25,575 bases of DNA. Source: an uncultured Bacteroides sp. GTDB lineage: Bacteria > Bacteroidota > Bacteroidia > Bacteroidales > Bacteroidaceae. The position numbers were made by a program, and so were the translations under genes. Positions 1 to 8,376 of the stretch are shown here, in pieces. Location of the stretch: contig USPQ01000035.1 of assembly GCA_900556625.1 (NCBI GenBank), forward strand, positions 1-25,575, in the 5' to 3' direction. How positions within the stretch are numbered: the first letter of the stretch is position 1; each line of letters opens with the position of its first letter. The notes under the pieces are model-generated. The model was not told the origin of the DNA and made no database searches. It was given only the letters and a program-made list of their open reading frames with translations.

Positions 1-21
1 ATTTAAGGTTAACAAAAGATT

Positions 22-49
22 GGCTGTCTGGGATAGATAGCCTTTTTTT
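22..49 (+). terminator. Intrinsic terminator of an off-window upstream gene
   Basis: An 8-bp stem GGCTGTCT / AGATAGCC (one G-U pair) with loop GGGAT is followed directly by seven T. It must end a plus-strand gene lying left of the window, so the gene at 99 probably starts its own transcript. Confidence 0.75.
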
Positions 50-98
50 ATGCTAAAAAAGTAACAACAAAATTTGCACATAACACAAAGGTCATATT

Positions 99-641
99 AT
101 GAATACTTTCTTTGTTAAGACGCTCCGTATTATGATGCTTTTCCTCTTTATTATTTCGTTAGCATTAGGCTATGTGATATATGAGGATACCTTAGCGGTA
201 TGGTGGATTCCTGTTGGCGTGGCGCTTTTGATCGCTCTTGCCACTTTGCCTTTTTATAGAAAATGGTCTTGGCTGACTACAACAGAGGGTAAAGTGATGA
301 ATGTCCTATGTCATATTGGTTGCGTGGGCGCTATTAGTTATGCCTTGTTCCTTAGTGGCAATTATTGGCTGGCCGGTACTGCTTCCATATATGAAGAAAT
401 GGTTATGGTGCAGAAAAAATATATAGAGACCCATAAGAAAACCCGCAGGGTCGGCAAACATCGTTATGTATCGAATGGAGTGCGTAAAGAATACTATTTG
501 CAGGTTGCTTTTGAAAATGGGAATGTGGAAACGTTGCATGTATCCTCTGCTGTTTATAACAAGACGCGGCAAGGGAAGGAGAAAGTACTGACTTTGCAAA
601 AAGGCTTCTTTGGCTTGCCGGTGATTGCGAAAGGACTTTGA
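99..641 (+). CDS. Hypothetical small membrane protein
   Basis: This 180-residue protein is not recognised. The sequence shows three hydrophobic segments, roughly residues 8-28, 33-52 and 68-90, followed by a soluble basic tail (about 95-180) containing KKTRR and a stretch with beta-strand character (YYLQVAF, VETLHVSS). This suggests an inner-membrane protein with a C-terminal soluble domain. It starts at the first ATG after the upstream terminator and has no clear Shine-Dalgarno sequence, which is normal in Bacteroides. The channel gene follows 78 bp downstream on the same strand with no terminator visible between them, so they may be co-transcribed. No catalytic motif is visible and function is unknown. 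The call that it is a real gene rests on its length, codon pattern and coherent membrane topology. Confidence 0.75.
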   Translation: MNTFFVKTLRIMMLFLFIISLALGYVIYEDTLAVWWIPVGVALLIALATLPFYRKWSWLTTTEGKVMNVLCHIGCVGAISYALFLSGNYWLAGTASIYEEMVMVQKKYIETHKKTRRVGKHRYVSNGVRKEYYLQVAFENGNVETLHVSSAVYNKTRQGKEKVLTLQKGFFGLPVIAKGL

Positions 642-719
642 TTCAATACACGGTGATTCGTTCAAACATTCGTGATATGTTACTTGTTAAGAGTTTCAAT
701 TCCAAAAAAATGATTGATT

Positions 720-1475
720 ATGAAAATGGCTCTTTACGACTTCGTATTACGGAAAAAAGGAATCTATGGCATTTTGCACATTGTTATTCTTCTGCTTTCT
801 CTTTTTCTGATCATAAGTATCTCTATTGATACTTTCAAAGGTATTCCTTTCTATACGCAGAGTGTGTACATGAAAGTACAGCTATGGATCTGTGTACTGT
901 TTCTGGTTGACTTCGTTCTCGAATTTATTCTGGCGGATAATAAGAAACGTTATTTCACTACTCATTTTATATTCCTGCTGGTTGCCATTCCCTATCAGAA
1001 TATCATAGCTTATATGGGGTGGACATTCTCGCCCGAAGTTACCTATATGTTACGTTTTATCCCTCTGGTACGTGGCGGATATGCGCTGGCTATTGTAGTG
1101 GGGTGGTTTACTTACAACAGGGCTTCAGGGCTTTTTGTATCTTATTTGACGATGTTGCTGGCTACCGTTTATTTTGCCAGTCTCGCTTTTTTTATTACTG
1201 AACATACGGCCAATCCTCTGGTCACTAAATATACAGACGCTTTGTGGTGGGCATTTATGGATGTTACTACAGTCGGCTCGAATATTATAGCCGTGACCAC
1301 TACCGGGCGGGTACTTTCGGTTGTACTGGCGGCTTTGGGGATGATGATGTTCCCTATCTTCACTGTCTATATAACCAGTATTATTGAACGGAGAAATAAG
1401 GAGAAACAGGAATATTATGAAGAGAAAGGAGAGCCGGCACATAAGCAACAGGCAAATACTGCCGCCCCTCAATAA
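720..1475 (+). CDS. Six-helix ion channel, K+ channel superfamily, atypical pore filter
   Basis: This 251-residue protein has the layout of a voltage-gated-like cation channel. Hydrophobic segments lie at about 16-37, 53-73, 80-98 and 105-130 (S4-like, but with only R112 and R118 as positive charges), then 137-160 (S5), a re-entrant pore segment at 173-190 and a last helix at 199-222 (S6). The pore helix WWAFMDVTTVGSN aligns with the K+ channel filter region, but the TVGYG signature is replaced by T184-V-G-S-N188, followed by the typical TTGR. Ion selectivity therefore cannot be assumed. The tail from 223 is charged and cytoplasmic. I chose ATG 720; a TTG at 714 and an ATG at 726 are alternatives. 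No ligand-binding (RCK/TrkA or cNMP) domain is present. It converges on the lactate permease 11 bp away. Membrane channel is quite sure; K+ channel is inferred. Confidence 0.8.
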   Translation: MKMALYDFVLRKKGIYGILHIVILLLSLFLIISISIDTFKGIPFYTQSVYMKVQLWICVLFLVDFVLEFILADNKKRYFTTHFIFLLVAIPYQNIIAYMGWTFSPEVTYMLRFIPLVRGGYALAIVVGWFTYNRASGLFVSYLTMLLATVYFASLAFFITEHTANPLVTKYTDALWWAFMDVTTVGSNIIAVTTTGRVLSVVLAALGMMMFPIFTVYITSIIERRNKEKQEYYEEKGEPAHKQQANTAAPQ

Positions 1476-1486
1476 ATCTTGTAGAT

Positions 1487-2995
1487 TCAGGAACTGAAAA
1501 TATAAACGATGAGTCCGGTTATCGCCACATACACCAAAGCATACGGGATGGCCGCTTTTAGTATCTCACCTTCCTTACCCTGTTGGTTTCCGGCAGAGGT
1601 AGCGATGGCAATGCTCTGCGGAGAGATGATTTTTCCTCCGGTAGCGCCTACTGTATTGGCTGCCGACAGCCAATCCGGACTGACATGAATTTGTCCTGCC
1701 ACACTTGCCTGTAACTTTCCGAAGAGAATATTGGATGACGTATCACTTCCCGTGATGAACGTCCCCAGACAACCAATCACCGGAGCGAATAACGGATATA
1801 GACTTCCTGTAGCCGTAGCCAGTGCGGTAGCAATCACGGCAATCATTCCGGAGGTATCCATAATGGTAGATAATCCAACAAGGCATATCACTGTGATAAA
1901 TGTTTTCTTTAGCTGCTTCACCGTATTCCAAAGAACGGCAAACAACTCTTTTACTTTAGCTCCTTGTATTAATCCGCCGACAAAAGTGCCGATAAAGAGC
2001 AGCACTCCGGCATGAGTCAGCCAGGAAATCGTATAGTTGGCTGTAGAGGAATTAATGGGCAGACTGATTCTGGTGACCCAGTTATTTTCCAAAGTATGGC
2101 GTAATCCTGGAAAAAGAGGGCTGGTAAGTATAATCAGAAATAAGATCAGCAGATAGATACTCCATGCGTTCATTATATCTTTCACCTTCAGATGGCTTTT
2201 CCGCGCTTTTTCTTCTTTGGATGCGGTCAGCTTTCCATACAAAACAATTACAATAATGGAAAGAATGCTTCCGATGATAGCCGGAGATTCGGCTCCCATA
2301 TATTTGGCTGCCAGATATTGGCTGATTAGCGAAACGCTTCCTACCAGCAAGGCAAGGAAGATGTTCTTTGGCAGTGATTTGATTTTGGAGTCGGTAAGAA
2401 AAAGCAATACCAATGGAATAAGGAACATCAAGACCGACAATTGTAATACGACATTGGTACTGAGATGCAACACATCCAGATTGGTTTCTTTGGCTAATAC
2501 TAGTACAGGAGTTCCGATCGCTCCGAAAGCGGTAGCCACACTATTGGCTATCAGACTGACCGTGGCCGAGAATATAGGTTTGAATCCCAGACTGATAAGA
2601 ATCGCTGCCGGAATGGCGACTGCAGTTCCGAATCCCGCCATTGCTTCCAATAACCCGCCGAATCCCCATGTCAGCAGTAAGACCTGGATACTTTTATCGG
2701 TAGAGATAGAGGCGAATTGCTGTTTGATAATCTCCATCTTCTCTGTTTTCAGTAATACATTGTAGCTGAAGATAGCCATCAGGATAATGATTAAAATAGG
2801 GGAGACGGCTTTCAGTGCTCCATATATAAAGGAATAGAACAGATTGTCCGCAGAAAAAGAGAAGCCGAAGAGGGCGATCAGCATTGTTACGATCAGAGAA
2901 ATGATACTGCTTTTGTCGCCTGGCATTTTGAAGAATGCCATTAATACAATTAATAGTAATACCGGAATAATAGCAAGGACTAAGGTCATAATCAT
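1487..2995 (-). CDS. L-lactate permease family transporter (LctP/LldP)
   Basis: This 502-residue polytopic inner-membrane protein has about 12-14 hydrophobic segments throughout. The LctP family (TC 2.A.14) signature regions are visible: GGLLEAMAGFGTAVAIPAAI near residues 113-132, an IANSVATAFGAIGTPV segment soon after, and a C-terminal ITGSDTSSNILFGKLQ segment followed by NTVGATGGKIISPQSIAIA. Family members import L-lactate, D-lactate or glycolate with protons; the exact substrate here is not readable from sequence. It is slightly shorter than E. coli LldP (about 550 residues). No lactate dehydrogenase (lld, lutABC) gene is next to it. It is transcribed divergently from the histidine kinase with 170 bp between the starts, so shared control is possible but unproven. 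Start is ATG 2995; ATG 2989 is equally plausible. Confidence 0.88.
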   Translation of the reverse strand: MIMTLVLAIIPVLLLIVLMAFFKMPGDKSSIISLIVTMLIALFGFSFSADNLFYSFIYGALKAVSPILIIILMAIFSYNVLLKTEKMEIIKQQFASISTDKSIQVLLLTWGFGGLLEAMAGFGTAVAIPAAILISLGFKPIFSATVSLIANSVATAFGAIGTPVLVLAKETNLDVLHLSTNVVLQLSVLMFLIPLVLLFLTDSKIKSLPKNIFLALLVGSVSLISQYLAAKYMGAESPAIIGSILSIIVIVLYGKLTASKEEKARKSHLKVKDIMNAWSIYLLILFLIILTSPLFPGLRHTLENNWVTRISLPINSSTANYTISWLTHAGVLLFIGTFVGGLIQGAKVKELFAVLWNTVKQLKKTFITVICLVGLSTIMDTSGMIAVIATALATATGSLYPLFAPVIGCLGTFITGSDTSSNILFGKLQASVAGQIHVSPDWLSAANTVGATGGKIISPQSIAIATSAGNQQGKEGEILKAAIPYALVYVAITGLIVYIFSS

Positions 2996-3125
2996 ATCAG
3001 GTTTTAAAAGGTGGAACGTCCGTTGGTTAGTTGTATAACAAATGAAGTTCTCACTTGGGTCGGTGAGGGAAATAGATTTTTCGAAAATAAATAGGATTTT
3101 ACGTCTTTATTTGCAATAAAATATT

Positions 3126-3133
3126 TACTTTTG
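3126..3133 (+). promoter_or_regulatory. Candidate Bacteroides -7 box for the histidine kinase
   Basis: TACTTTTG matches the TAnnTTTG -7 consensus 32 bp before the ATG. A TTTG lies 12 bp upstream (3110-3113), but that spacing is shorter than the usual 19-21, so only the -7 element is supported. Confidence 0.4.
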
Positions 3134-3165
3134 ACAGATAAGTACATTTTTTATTCCACTATGTT

Positions 3166-5094
3166 ATGGACAGTGAACGGACAGTAAAAACAATGGCTGA
3201 ACAATTAGAGGCGCTTACTAAAGAAAATGAGCGGCTCAAACAAGAACTTTCAGTTCTTAGGCAAGAGAAAGAAAAAGCCAATCCTGTTAGTTTTAAAGAA
3301 AGGTATGCTGTAAAGATCTTGAATTCTTTGCCGGATATGTTGACTGTTTTCGATCATAACGAGATAGGAATCGAAGTGGTATCCAATGAAGAAACGAATC
3401 ATGTCGGAGTGACAAACGAGGATTTTGTAGGGATGCATATGCGTAATATGGTTCCTCCGGAAGCCTATCAGAACATACATTCCAATATGCAGCACGCAGT
3501 CGCAACAGGGGCTGTCTCTGCCGCACATCACGAATTGGATTTCAACGGCAAGCGTCACTATTACGAAAACCGCATTTTCCCATTGGACGAAAAGTATGTA
3601 CTGATCATGTGCCGTGACATATCGGAGAGAGTGGCTACTCAACGGCAATTGGAAGTTTTTAAGAGTGTACTTGATAAAGTGAGCGATAGTATTCTTGCCG
3701 TGTCGAAGGATGGGACATTGGTGTATGCCAACAAACAATTCATAGAAGAATACGGAGTGACTAAGGAATTGGGGATCCAGAAGGTATATGATTTGCCTGT
3801 TTCCATGACCACGAAAGAGGCTTGGGAAAAACGACTTCAGGAAATACGGGATAATGATGGCAGTTTTGCCTACCGTGCCGCTTACGTACGTATGGGAGAG
3901 ACGAAGAAGCGGGTGCACCAGGTGTCTTCTTTCCTGACACATGAGAATGAACAGGAGCTGATCTGGTTCTTTACGCAGGATATTACCGATGTCATAAAGA
4001 AACGGGATGAACTCCGTGAGCTGAATCAGTTGTTGGACGGCATTCTGAATAATATTCCAGTCTATCTGTTTGTGAAAGATCCGGCAGATGAGTTCAAGTA
4101 TTTGTATTGGAACAAAGCATTTGCCGAACATTCCGGTATCCCTGCTTCCAAAGCGATAGGGCATACGGATTACGAGATTTTCCAGTCAGAGGAAGCTGAG
4201 AAGTTCCGTAAGGATGACCTGGAACTGCTTCGTACCCACCAAAGGATTGATATACAGGAAACGTATCTGACAGCTAACGGTGAAGCGCGTATTGTGCAGA
4301 CGCTTAAAGCACTTGTTCCGATGGAAGACCGTGAACCGTTGCTGATCGGTATTTCTTGGGATACCACGAATCTCCAGAATATAGAACAGGAATTGATTAA
4401 AGCCAGAATCAAAGCAGAGCAGTCTGACAGGTTGAAGAGTGCTTTTTTGGCGAATATGAGTCATGAAATCAGGACACCGCTCAATGCGATTGTCGGGTTT
4501 TCGCAGTTGTTGCCTACTGCAGATACCCCCGAAGAACAGAAACTTTATTCGGATATTATCAACCAGAATTCGGACATCTTGTTGCAGCTTATTAATGATA
4601 TATTGGATTTGTCGAAGATAGAAGCGGGCACGTTGGAGTATGTGAAACGTCCGATAAATCTGGGGGAAGTCTGCAGGACAATCTATGCTGTTCACAAGGA
4701 ACGTATAAAAGGAGGGGTGGATTTCATCTTTGATAATGGAGAGGAGGACTTGCAGATGGAGGGCGATCCGAATCGTATTATGCAGGTCATTACGAATTTT
4801 ATCACCAACGCTACCAAGTTTACCCATACGGGAGAGATACGTTTCGGATTTGAACGAGAAGGGGAGAATGTCCGTGTATATGTGAAAGATACGGGAATAG
4901 GAATAGAAAAAGAAAAGGTGGGACATATTTTTGAACGCTTTGTCAAACTGAACAGCTTTGTGCAGGGCACAGGCTTGGGGCTTTCCATTTGCCGGATGAT
5001 TATAGAGAAGATCGGTGGAGAAATTGGGGTGACTTCCGAGTTTGGCAAAGGTTCGACTTTTTATTTCATAATACCGTGTACGGAAGTTGATTGA
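3166..5094 (+). CDS. Soluble PAS-domain sensor histidine kinase
   Basis: This 642-residue protein begins with a coiled coil (about 8-40, heptad-like EQLEALTKENERLKQ). Three PAS-like modules follow at about 45-155, 160-280 and 283-412; the first two end in RDISER and QDITDV and the third in SWDTTN, typical PAS/PAC exits. Next come a HisKA dimerisation domain with the H-box MSHEIRTPLN (phospho-acceptor H433) and an HATPase domain with N-box N544-FITN548, G1 DTGIGI (575-580), F-box-like HIFERF and G2 GTGLGL (601-606). All catalytic motifs are intact. No signal peptide or membrane helix is seen, so it should sense a cytoplasmic signal. There is no receiver domain and no response regulator gene in the window, so the partner is unknown. 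It is divergent from the lactate permease. The ligand of the PAS domains cannot be read. Confidence 0.92.
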   Translation: MDSERTVKTMAEQLEALTKENERLKQELSVLRQEKEKANPVSFKERYAVKILNSLPDMLTVFDHNEIGIEVVSNEETNHVGVTNEDFVGMHMRNMVPPEAYQNIHSNMQHAVATGAVSAAHHELDFNGKRHYYENRIFPLDEKYVLIMCRDISERVATQRQLEVFKSVLDKVSDSILAVSKDGTLVYANKQFIEEYGVTKELGIQKVYDLPVSMTTKEAWEKRLQEIRDNDGSFAYRAAYVRMGETKKRVHQVSSFLTHENEQELIWFFTQDITDVIKKRDELRELNQLLDGILNNIPVYLFVKDPADEFKYLYWNKAFAEHSGIPASKAIGHTDYEIFQSEEAEKFRKDDLELLRTHQRIDIQETYLTANGEARIVQTLKALVPMEDREPLLIGISWDTTNLQNIEQELIKARIKAEQSDRLKSAFLANMSHEIRTPLNAIVGFSQLLPTADTPEEQKLYSDIINQNSDILLQLINDILDLSKIEAGTLEYVKRPINLGEVCRTIYAVHKERIKGGVDFIFDNGEEDLQMEGDPNRIMQVITNFITNATKFTHTGEIRFGFEREGENVRVYVKDTGIGIEKEKVGHIFERFVKLNSFVQGTGLGLSICRMIIEKIGGEIGVTSEFGKGSTFYFIIPCTEVD

Positions 5095-5104
5095 ACTTCC
5101 GTAC
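5078..5104. terminator. Perfect hairpin spanning the kinase stop codon
   Basis: An 11-bp perfect stem GTACGGAAGTT / AACTTCCGTAC has a 5-base loop that holds most of the TGA stop codon (5092-5094) of the kinase gene. It sits between convergent genes (kinase and bioD). Neither side has a T-run, so it is not a canonical intrinsic terminator, but it may act as a bidirectional or Rho-assisted end or as a 3' mRNA stabiliser. Confidence 0.45.
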
Positions 5105-5131
5105 ATATACAGTTAGTTGCAGTCTGACAGT

Positions 5132-5779
5132 TTAGAACTTTATTTCAGGAACCAATATGAACTTTGTCTCCGGGAAGTGTTTCTCCAACCATGTCCGGAT
5201 GAAGTTCATCGTGTCGTTCTGAATCGTCTTGTCTTCTACCGTAGGATACATATTATAGAGAACGGTATCCAGCACAATCCCCCTTTTTTGTATGGCTTCA
5301 AGGTTAAGCAAGGTGTGATTGATACTCCCCAGTTTGCCGGAAGTGAGAAAGATAAGCGGATATTTCTCTTGGGCAATGTAGTCTATCGTTAGCAGTCCGG
5401 TGGTTAACGGGACCATGAGACCGCCTGCTCCTTCAAGTAAAACATAGTCGTATCGTTCGCTCAGTTTCTTCGTTGCCCGTTTGATTTTATTGAAGTCGAT
5501 AGGGCGGTTATCCAACTGCGAGGCGAGGTGGGGGGAAGCGGGATAAGAGAAAATTTCCGGCATAGTCAGTCCTTCTTCATCTTCTTTGGTGAAGGAGATT
5601 CCCATAATGCGACGATGCAGGTCGATGTCTTCGGAATGACCTACATTTCCCGTTTGAATAAATTTCTGGGTGATGGTACGTTGTCCGTTCTTGTTCCATT
5701 CACGGGCTAGAAAGCCGGTGGCATAACTCTTTCCGGCATCGGTGTCGATACCGGAAACGAAAAATACATTCTGTTTCAT
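5132..5779 (-). CDS. bioD: ATP-dependent dethiobiotin synthetase BioD
   Basis: BioD closes the ureido ring of dethiobiotin from 7,8-diaminopelargonate, CO2 and ATP, the step before BioB; it is cytoplasmic. The 215-residue length fits the family (E. coli BioD about 225). The N-terminal P-loop GIDTDAGKS (residues 10-18) is the BioD form of Walker A, with the expected TDAGKS variant of TDTGKT. The central VLLEGAGGLMVPL segment matches the family EGAGG motif that lines the active site. It is the last gene of the minus-strand biotin operon and its ATG overlaps the bioC stop by 4 bp (ATGA), which implies translational coupling. It converges on the histidine kinase with 37 bp between them. Confidence 0.95.
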   Translation of the reverse strand: MKQNVFFVSGIDTDAGKSYATGFLAREWNKNGQRTITQKFIQTGNVGHSEDIDLHRRIMGISFTKEDEEGLTMPEIFSYPASPHLASQLDNRPIDFNKIKRATKKLSERYDYVLLEGAGGLMVPLTTGLLTIDYIAQEKYPLIFLTSGKLGSINHTLLNLEAIQKRGIVLDTVLYNMYPTVEDKTIQNDTMNFIRTWLEKHFPETKFILVPEIKF

Positions 5780-6534
5780 GCTTCTTTCTTTTTTGCGATG
5801 ATATAAATAGGGTGATAGGTCAGAGACACGGAAGTGCCCCGTGTGAATTCTTGGGTATAACGCTCGCTGAATCGCTGTAAATCACGACGGGTCCGCAGTT
5901 GTCCGGAAGATATTCCGGTTACTCCCGTTTGCTTCAAGTGATAAAGAACTTTTATGGGATTGTCGAACGAAAGAGGAATGAGTTCTTCTTCCGAATGGAG
6001 GATGTCAAAGTCGGCCGACAAGGCGGTTACGAGTTCTTCTCGTGAGCGGTAGGGAAGACCGTTGCCTGTTAGTCGGCGTATCTCTTTCATATTCTTTTTG
6101 CCAAAGGTGCTGAAAGCGAAATAGCCTTGTTTGTTGAGCAACGCGTTACATCTCTTGAAAAAGTTTTCGGGAGATTCGAACCATTGCAAGGCGGAACAGG
6201 AAGTAATCAGGGTACTTTCGGCGGGAAAGGGCGCTGTTTCCGCATCTCCCGGCAGGAAAGACACTTGCTCTTTCTTTAGCAAATCTTCGCAGCAATATTT
6301 CATCTCCGGGCAGAGGTCGTTCAATAAGAGCATTTCCGGATGAAGAGTCTGAAACAACATACGGGAATAGATTCCCGTGCCGCAACCGAACTCAATCACT
6401 TTCGGGCAGGGAGAAGGTAGATGTTCCGTAAGCAGGTGAATCATTTTGTCCGCTATTTGTCTTTGTACGTTTGCTTCTTGCGGATAAGTGGCGATGGCTT
6501 TGGTGAAACGTTCTGCGATTAGTTGTTTGTTCAT
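5776..6534 (-). CDS. bioC: Malonyl-ACP O-methyltransferase BioC
   Basis: BioC methylates the free carboxyl of malonyl-ACP (or malonyl-CoA) with SAM, so that fatty-acid synthase can extend it to pimeloyl-ACP methyl ester. The 252-residue protein is a class I methyltransferase. SAM motif I VIEFGCGTG is at residues 46-54, an acidic motif LLNDLCPEM follows, then the PGDAE and ITSCSALQWF segments; SALQWF is a BioC hallmark. The N-terminal RFTKAIATYPQEANVQRQIA resembles the BioC start (RFxxAAxxYxxxAxxQ). It sits 9 bp after bioG and overlaps bioD by 4 bp. The pairing with bioG rather than bioH supports the assignment. Confidence 0.95.
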   Translation of the reverse strand: MNKQLIAERFTKAIATYPQEANVQRQIADKMIHLLTEHLPSPCPKVIEFGCGTGIYSRMLFQTLHPEMLLLNDLCPEMKYCCEDLLKKEQVSFLPGDAETAPFPAESTLITSCSALQWFESPENFFKRCNALLNKQGYFAFSTFGKKNMKEIRRLTGNGLPYRSREELVTALSADFDILHSEEELIPLSFDNPIKVLYHLKQTGVTGISSGQLRTRRDLQRFSERYTQEFTRGTSVSLTYHPIYIIAKKKEA

Positions 6535-6543
6535 AATCGGTAT

Positions 6544-7203
6544 TTATTGGGTTTGTAGGATTATGCTCTCAAAGAGTTCCTGTTGGTAATGGGCAGCTTC
6601 TGAGTATTCAAGAATATCTACCTTGTTTTTCCATGCAAGACGTTGATTGTCAGGTGGAAAGATGCGGTCATTCTTTCCTATGATGGCTTTTTGCCATACG
6701 AAGTCAGAAGGCGGTAATGACAAGTATTGTTGTTGTATGGCGGCTAGTTCTTCCTTGAGCTCATCGGCCGGACGTTGCGGAGCTACTGCTTGAAATACTT
6801 TGTATTCGGCTGTCGAACCACACATCCTTCTTTGAAACTTTTGCAGTGTTTGTTCATTCAATCCTTGCAGTGTTCCTTCAAATATAGCGGGTTCAATCCC
6901 TTTCGTTTCGTGTATGGGATAGGGAGTTCCATTGATAGCGATACTATGCGAGATGGGCAGAGACGGGTGTTGTTTCATGAGTTGAGAAGCTACCCATACC
7001 CCCATCGACCATGCGATGAGACGGATTTCGGAATACTTTTGTAATAAGTCGGTATCGAATTCCAAAGAACGATAGTCATAACAAACCATCCAATCCGTAT
7101 CTGTAGGGCGGATTTGCAGGAAAGGAGTTTCATCCATTCCCCAGCCTGCGAAGAAAAGCAAGAGGCGCTTGGAATTATTCTTTATGATAAAATGTTGTTT
7201 CAT
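6544..7203 (-). CDS. bioG: Pimeloyl-ACP methyl ester esterase BioG (DUF452)
   Basis: BioG is the BioH-replacing alpha/beta hydrolase that removes the methyl ester from pimeloyl-ACP methyl ester and so ends the extra elongation cycles. The 219-residue length matches the DUF452/BioG family. The N-terminal LLLFFAGWGMDETPF holds the oxyanion-side GWG motif, and AWSMGVW places the nucleophile at S66. A C-terminal histidine in EAAHYQQ is the likely catalytic His, and the Asp in KNDRIFPPDNQ precedes it as expected. It overlaps bioF by 4 bp (ATGA) and precedes bioC by 9 bp. Some bacteria fuse BioG with BioC; here they are separate. Confidence 0.93.
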   Translation of the reverse strand: MKQHFIIKNNSKRLLLFFAGWGMDETPFLQIRPTDTDWMVCYDYRSLEFDTDLLQKYSEIRLIAWSMGVWVASQLMKQHPSLPISHSIAINGTPYPIHETKGIEPAIFEGTLQGLNEQTLQKFQRRMCGSTAEYKVFQAVAPQRPADELKEELAAIQQQYLSLPPSDFVWQKAIIGKNDRIFPPDNQRLAWKNKVDILEYSEAAHYQQELFESIILQTQ

Positions 7204-8354
7204 CCGTTAATCAAAGCTATAAGTTGGTCGATTTCATGTTCTGTGATGTCCGCTGTCAATGAGAAGCGGATACGGGAAGTTCCTTCAGGTACGGTAGGTG
7301 GACGGACAGGCAATGCGTAGAATCCTTTACGTTGGAGTTCTTCCGCTTGCAGTATGGCATCTTCGCTCGCTCCTATAATCATGGGGACAATGTGGCTTAC
7401 TGAAGGGCAATGGTATCCTTTGCCGGTAAGTGCTGTCTTTAGTTTCTCACTGATGCGCAGGAGGTGGGTTCGCTTATATTGAAGAGCGGAGAGATGTTGC
7501 AATACCCATGCTGTCCATTGAATATTGACAGGTGGAAGGGCAGTGGTGAATATAAAGGTACGCATCTTGTTAATCAGGTATTCCCGAATAACCTGGCGGC
7601 AGACAATGTAAGCTCCTGCTGAGGCGATTGCCTTTCCGAACGTGCCTACCAGGAAATCTATATCGTTGATACAGTCTTGTTCTTCGGCACATCCTAGTCC
7701 TTTTTCTCCCCGTACACCGAAGGCATGAGCTTCGTCTACATAAAGAAGAACATTGGAATAGCTCTTTTTCAATCGGACGAGAGCGCAAAGATCGGCTTTA
7801 TCTCCATCCATACTGAAAATACTTTCGGTAACAATGATGATTTGTGCATAAAGATTGTGATTCTCGGAAACCAAACGTTGCAGTTGGGAGGCGTCATTGT
7901 GGCGATAACGGATACATTTGGCGGACGACAATCTGATTCCGTCTATCAGGCTGGCGTGCACCAGCTTATCGGCAAGAATCAGTGTTTGCGCATTGCTGAC
8001 GGCAGGAAGAATCCCTGTATTGGCATGATAACCACTGTTGAATATGAGTGCGCTTTCTGCTCCGAACATAGTTGACAGCTGTTGTTCCAATGCTTGATAA
8101 TCGGAAAAGTTACCTGTCAGCAATCGGGAAGAAGAGGAAGTAGGCAGAAATGTTTCGGGAGTCATTGTCTTTAAGAATTCCTCTCTTAATGATACATCAT
8201 TAGCCAGTCCGAGATAATCATTGGAGGAAAGATTCAACATCCGTTGTCCATTCAGAATAACCTCCCGTCCATCGTGAATCAATGGCGGGAGAGAACGGTA
8301 GTTTTTCTTTTCTTTGAGAACAAGCAGTTCTTGGTTGATAGAGTCTAATATCAT
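7200..8354 (-). CDS. bioF: 8-amino-7-oxononanoate synthase BioF
   Basis: BioF condenses pimeloyl-ACP with L-alanine (PLP-dependent, decarboxylating) to give KAPA. The 384-residue length is typical of alpha-oxoamine synthases. Visible motifs are NLSSNDYLGL (41-50), the GYHAN segment (108-112) that stacks on PLP, VDEAHAFGVRG (206-215) with the Asp that binds the pyridine nitrogen, and FGKAIASAGAY, where K241 is the Schiff-base lysine. The C-terminal ALPVRPPTVPEGTSRIRFSL segment is typical of the family. Related enzymes (Kbl, HemA, serine palmitoyltransferase) share these motifs, but the position between bioBA and bioG settles the name. It starts 22 bp after bioBA and overlaps bioG by 4 bp. Confidence 0.95.
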   Translation of the reverse strand: MILDSINQELLVLKEKKNYRSLPPLIHDGREVILNGQRMLNLSSNDYLGLANDVSLREEFLKTMTPETFLPTSSSSRLLTGNFSDYQALEQQLSTMFGAESALIFNSGYHANTGILPAVSNAQTLILADKLVHASLIDGIRLSSAKCIRYRHNDASQLQRLVSENHNLYAQIIIVTESIFSMDGDKADLCALVRLKKSYSNVLLYVDEAHAFGVRGEKGLGCAEEQDCINDIDFLVGTFGKAIASAGAYIVCRQVIREYLINKMRTFIFTTALPPVNIQWTAWVLQHLSALQYKRTHLLRISEKLKTALTGKGYHCPSVSHIVPMIIGASEDAILQAEELQRKGFYALPVRPPTVPEGTSRIRFSLTADITEHEIDQLIALING

Positions 8355-8376
8355 TATTTATGATTTTGGGTAACTA

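Noticed and set aside
638..829. 63-codon open frame overlapping the channel gene start
   Set aside because: It shifts into the channel reading region in another frame; no coding character, and the channel protein is clearly the real product.
3250..5106. Two long minus-strand open frames (about 300 codons each) opposite the histidine kinase
   Set aside because: The kinase motifs on the plus strand are unambiguous; the antisense translations are rich in Phe, His, Arg and Cys with no recognisable fold.
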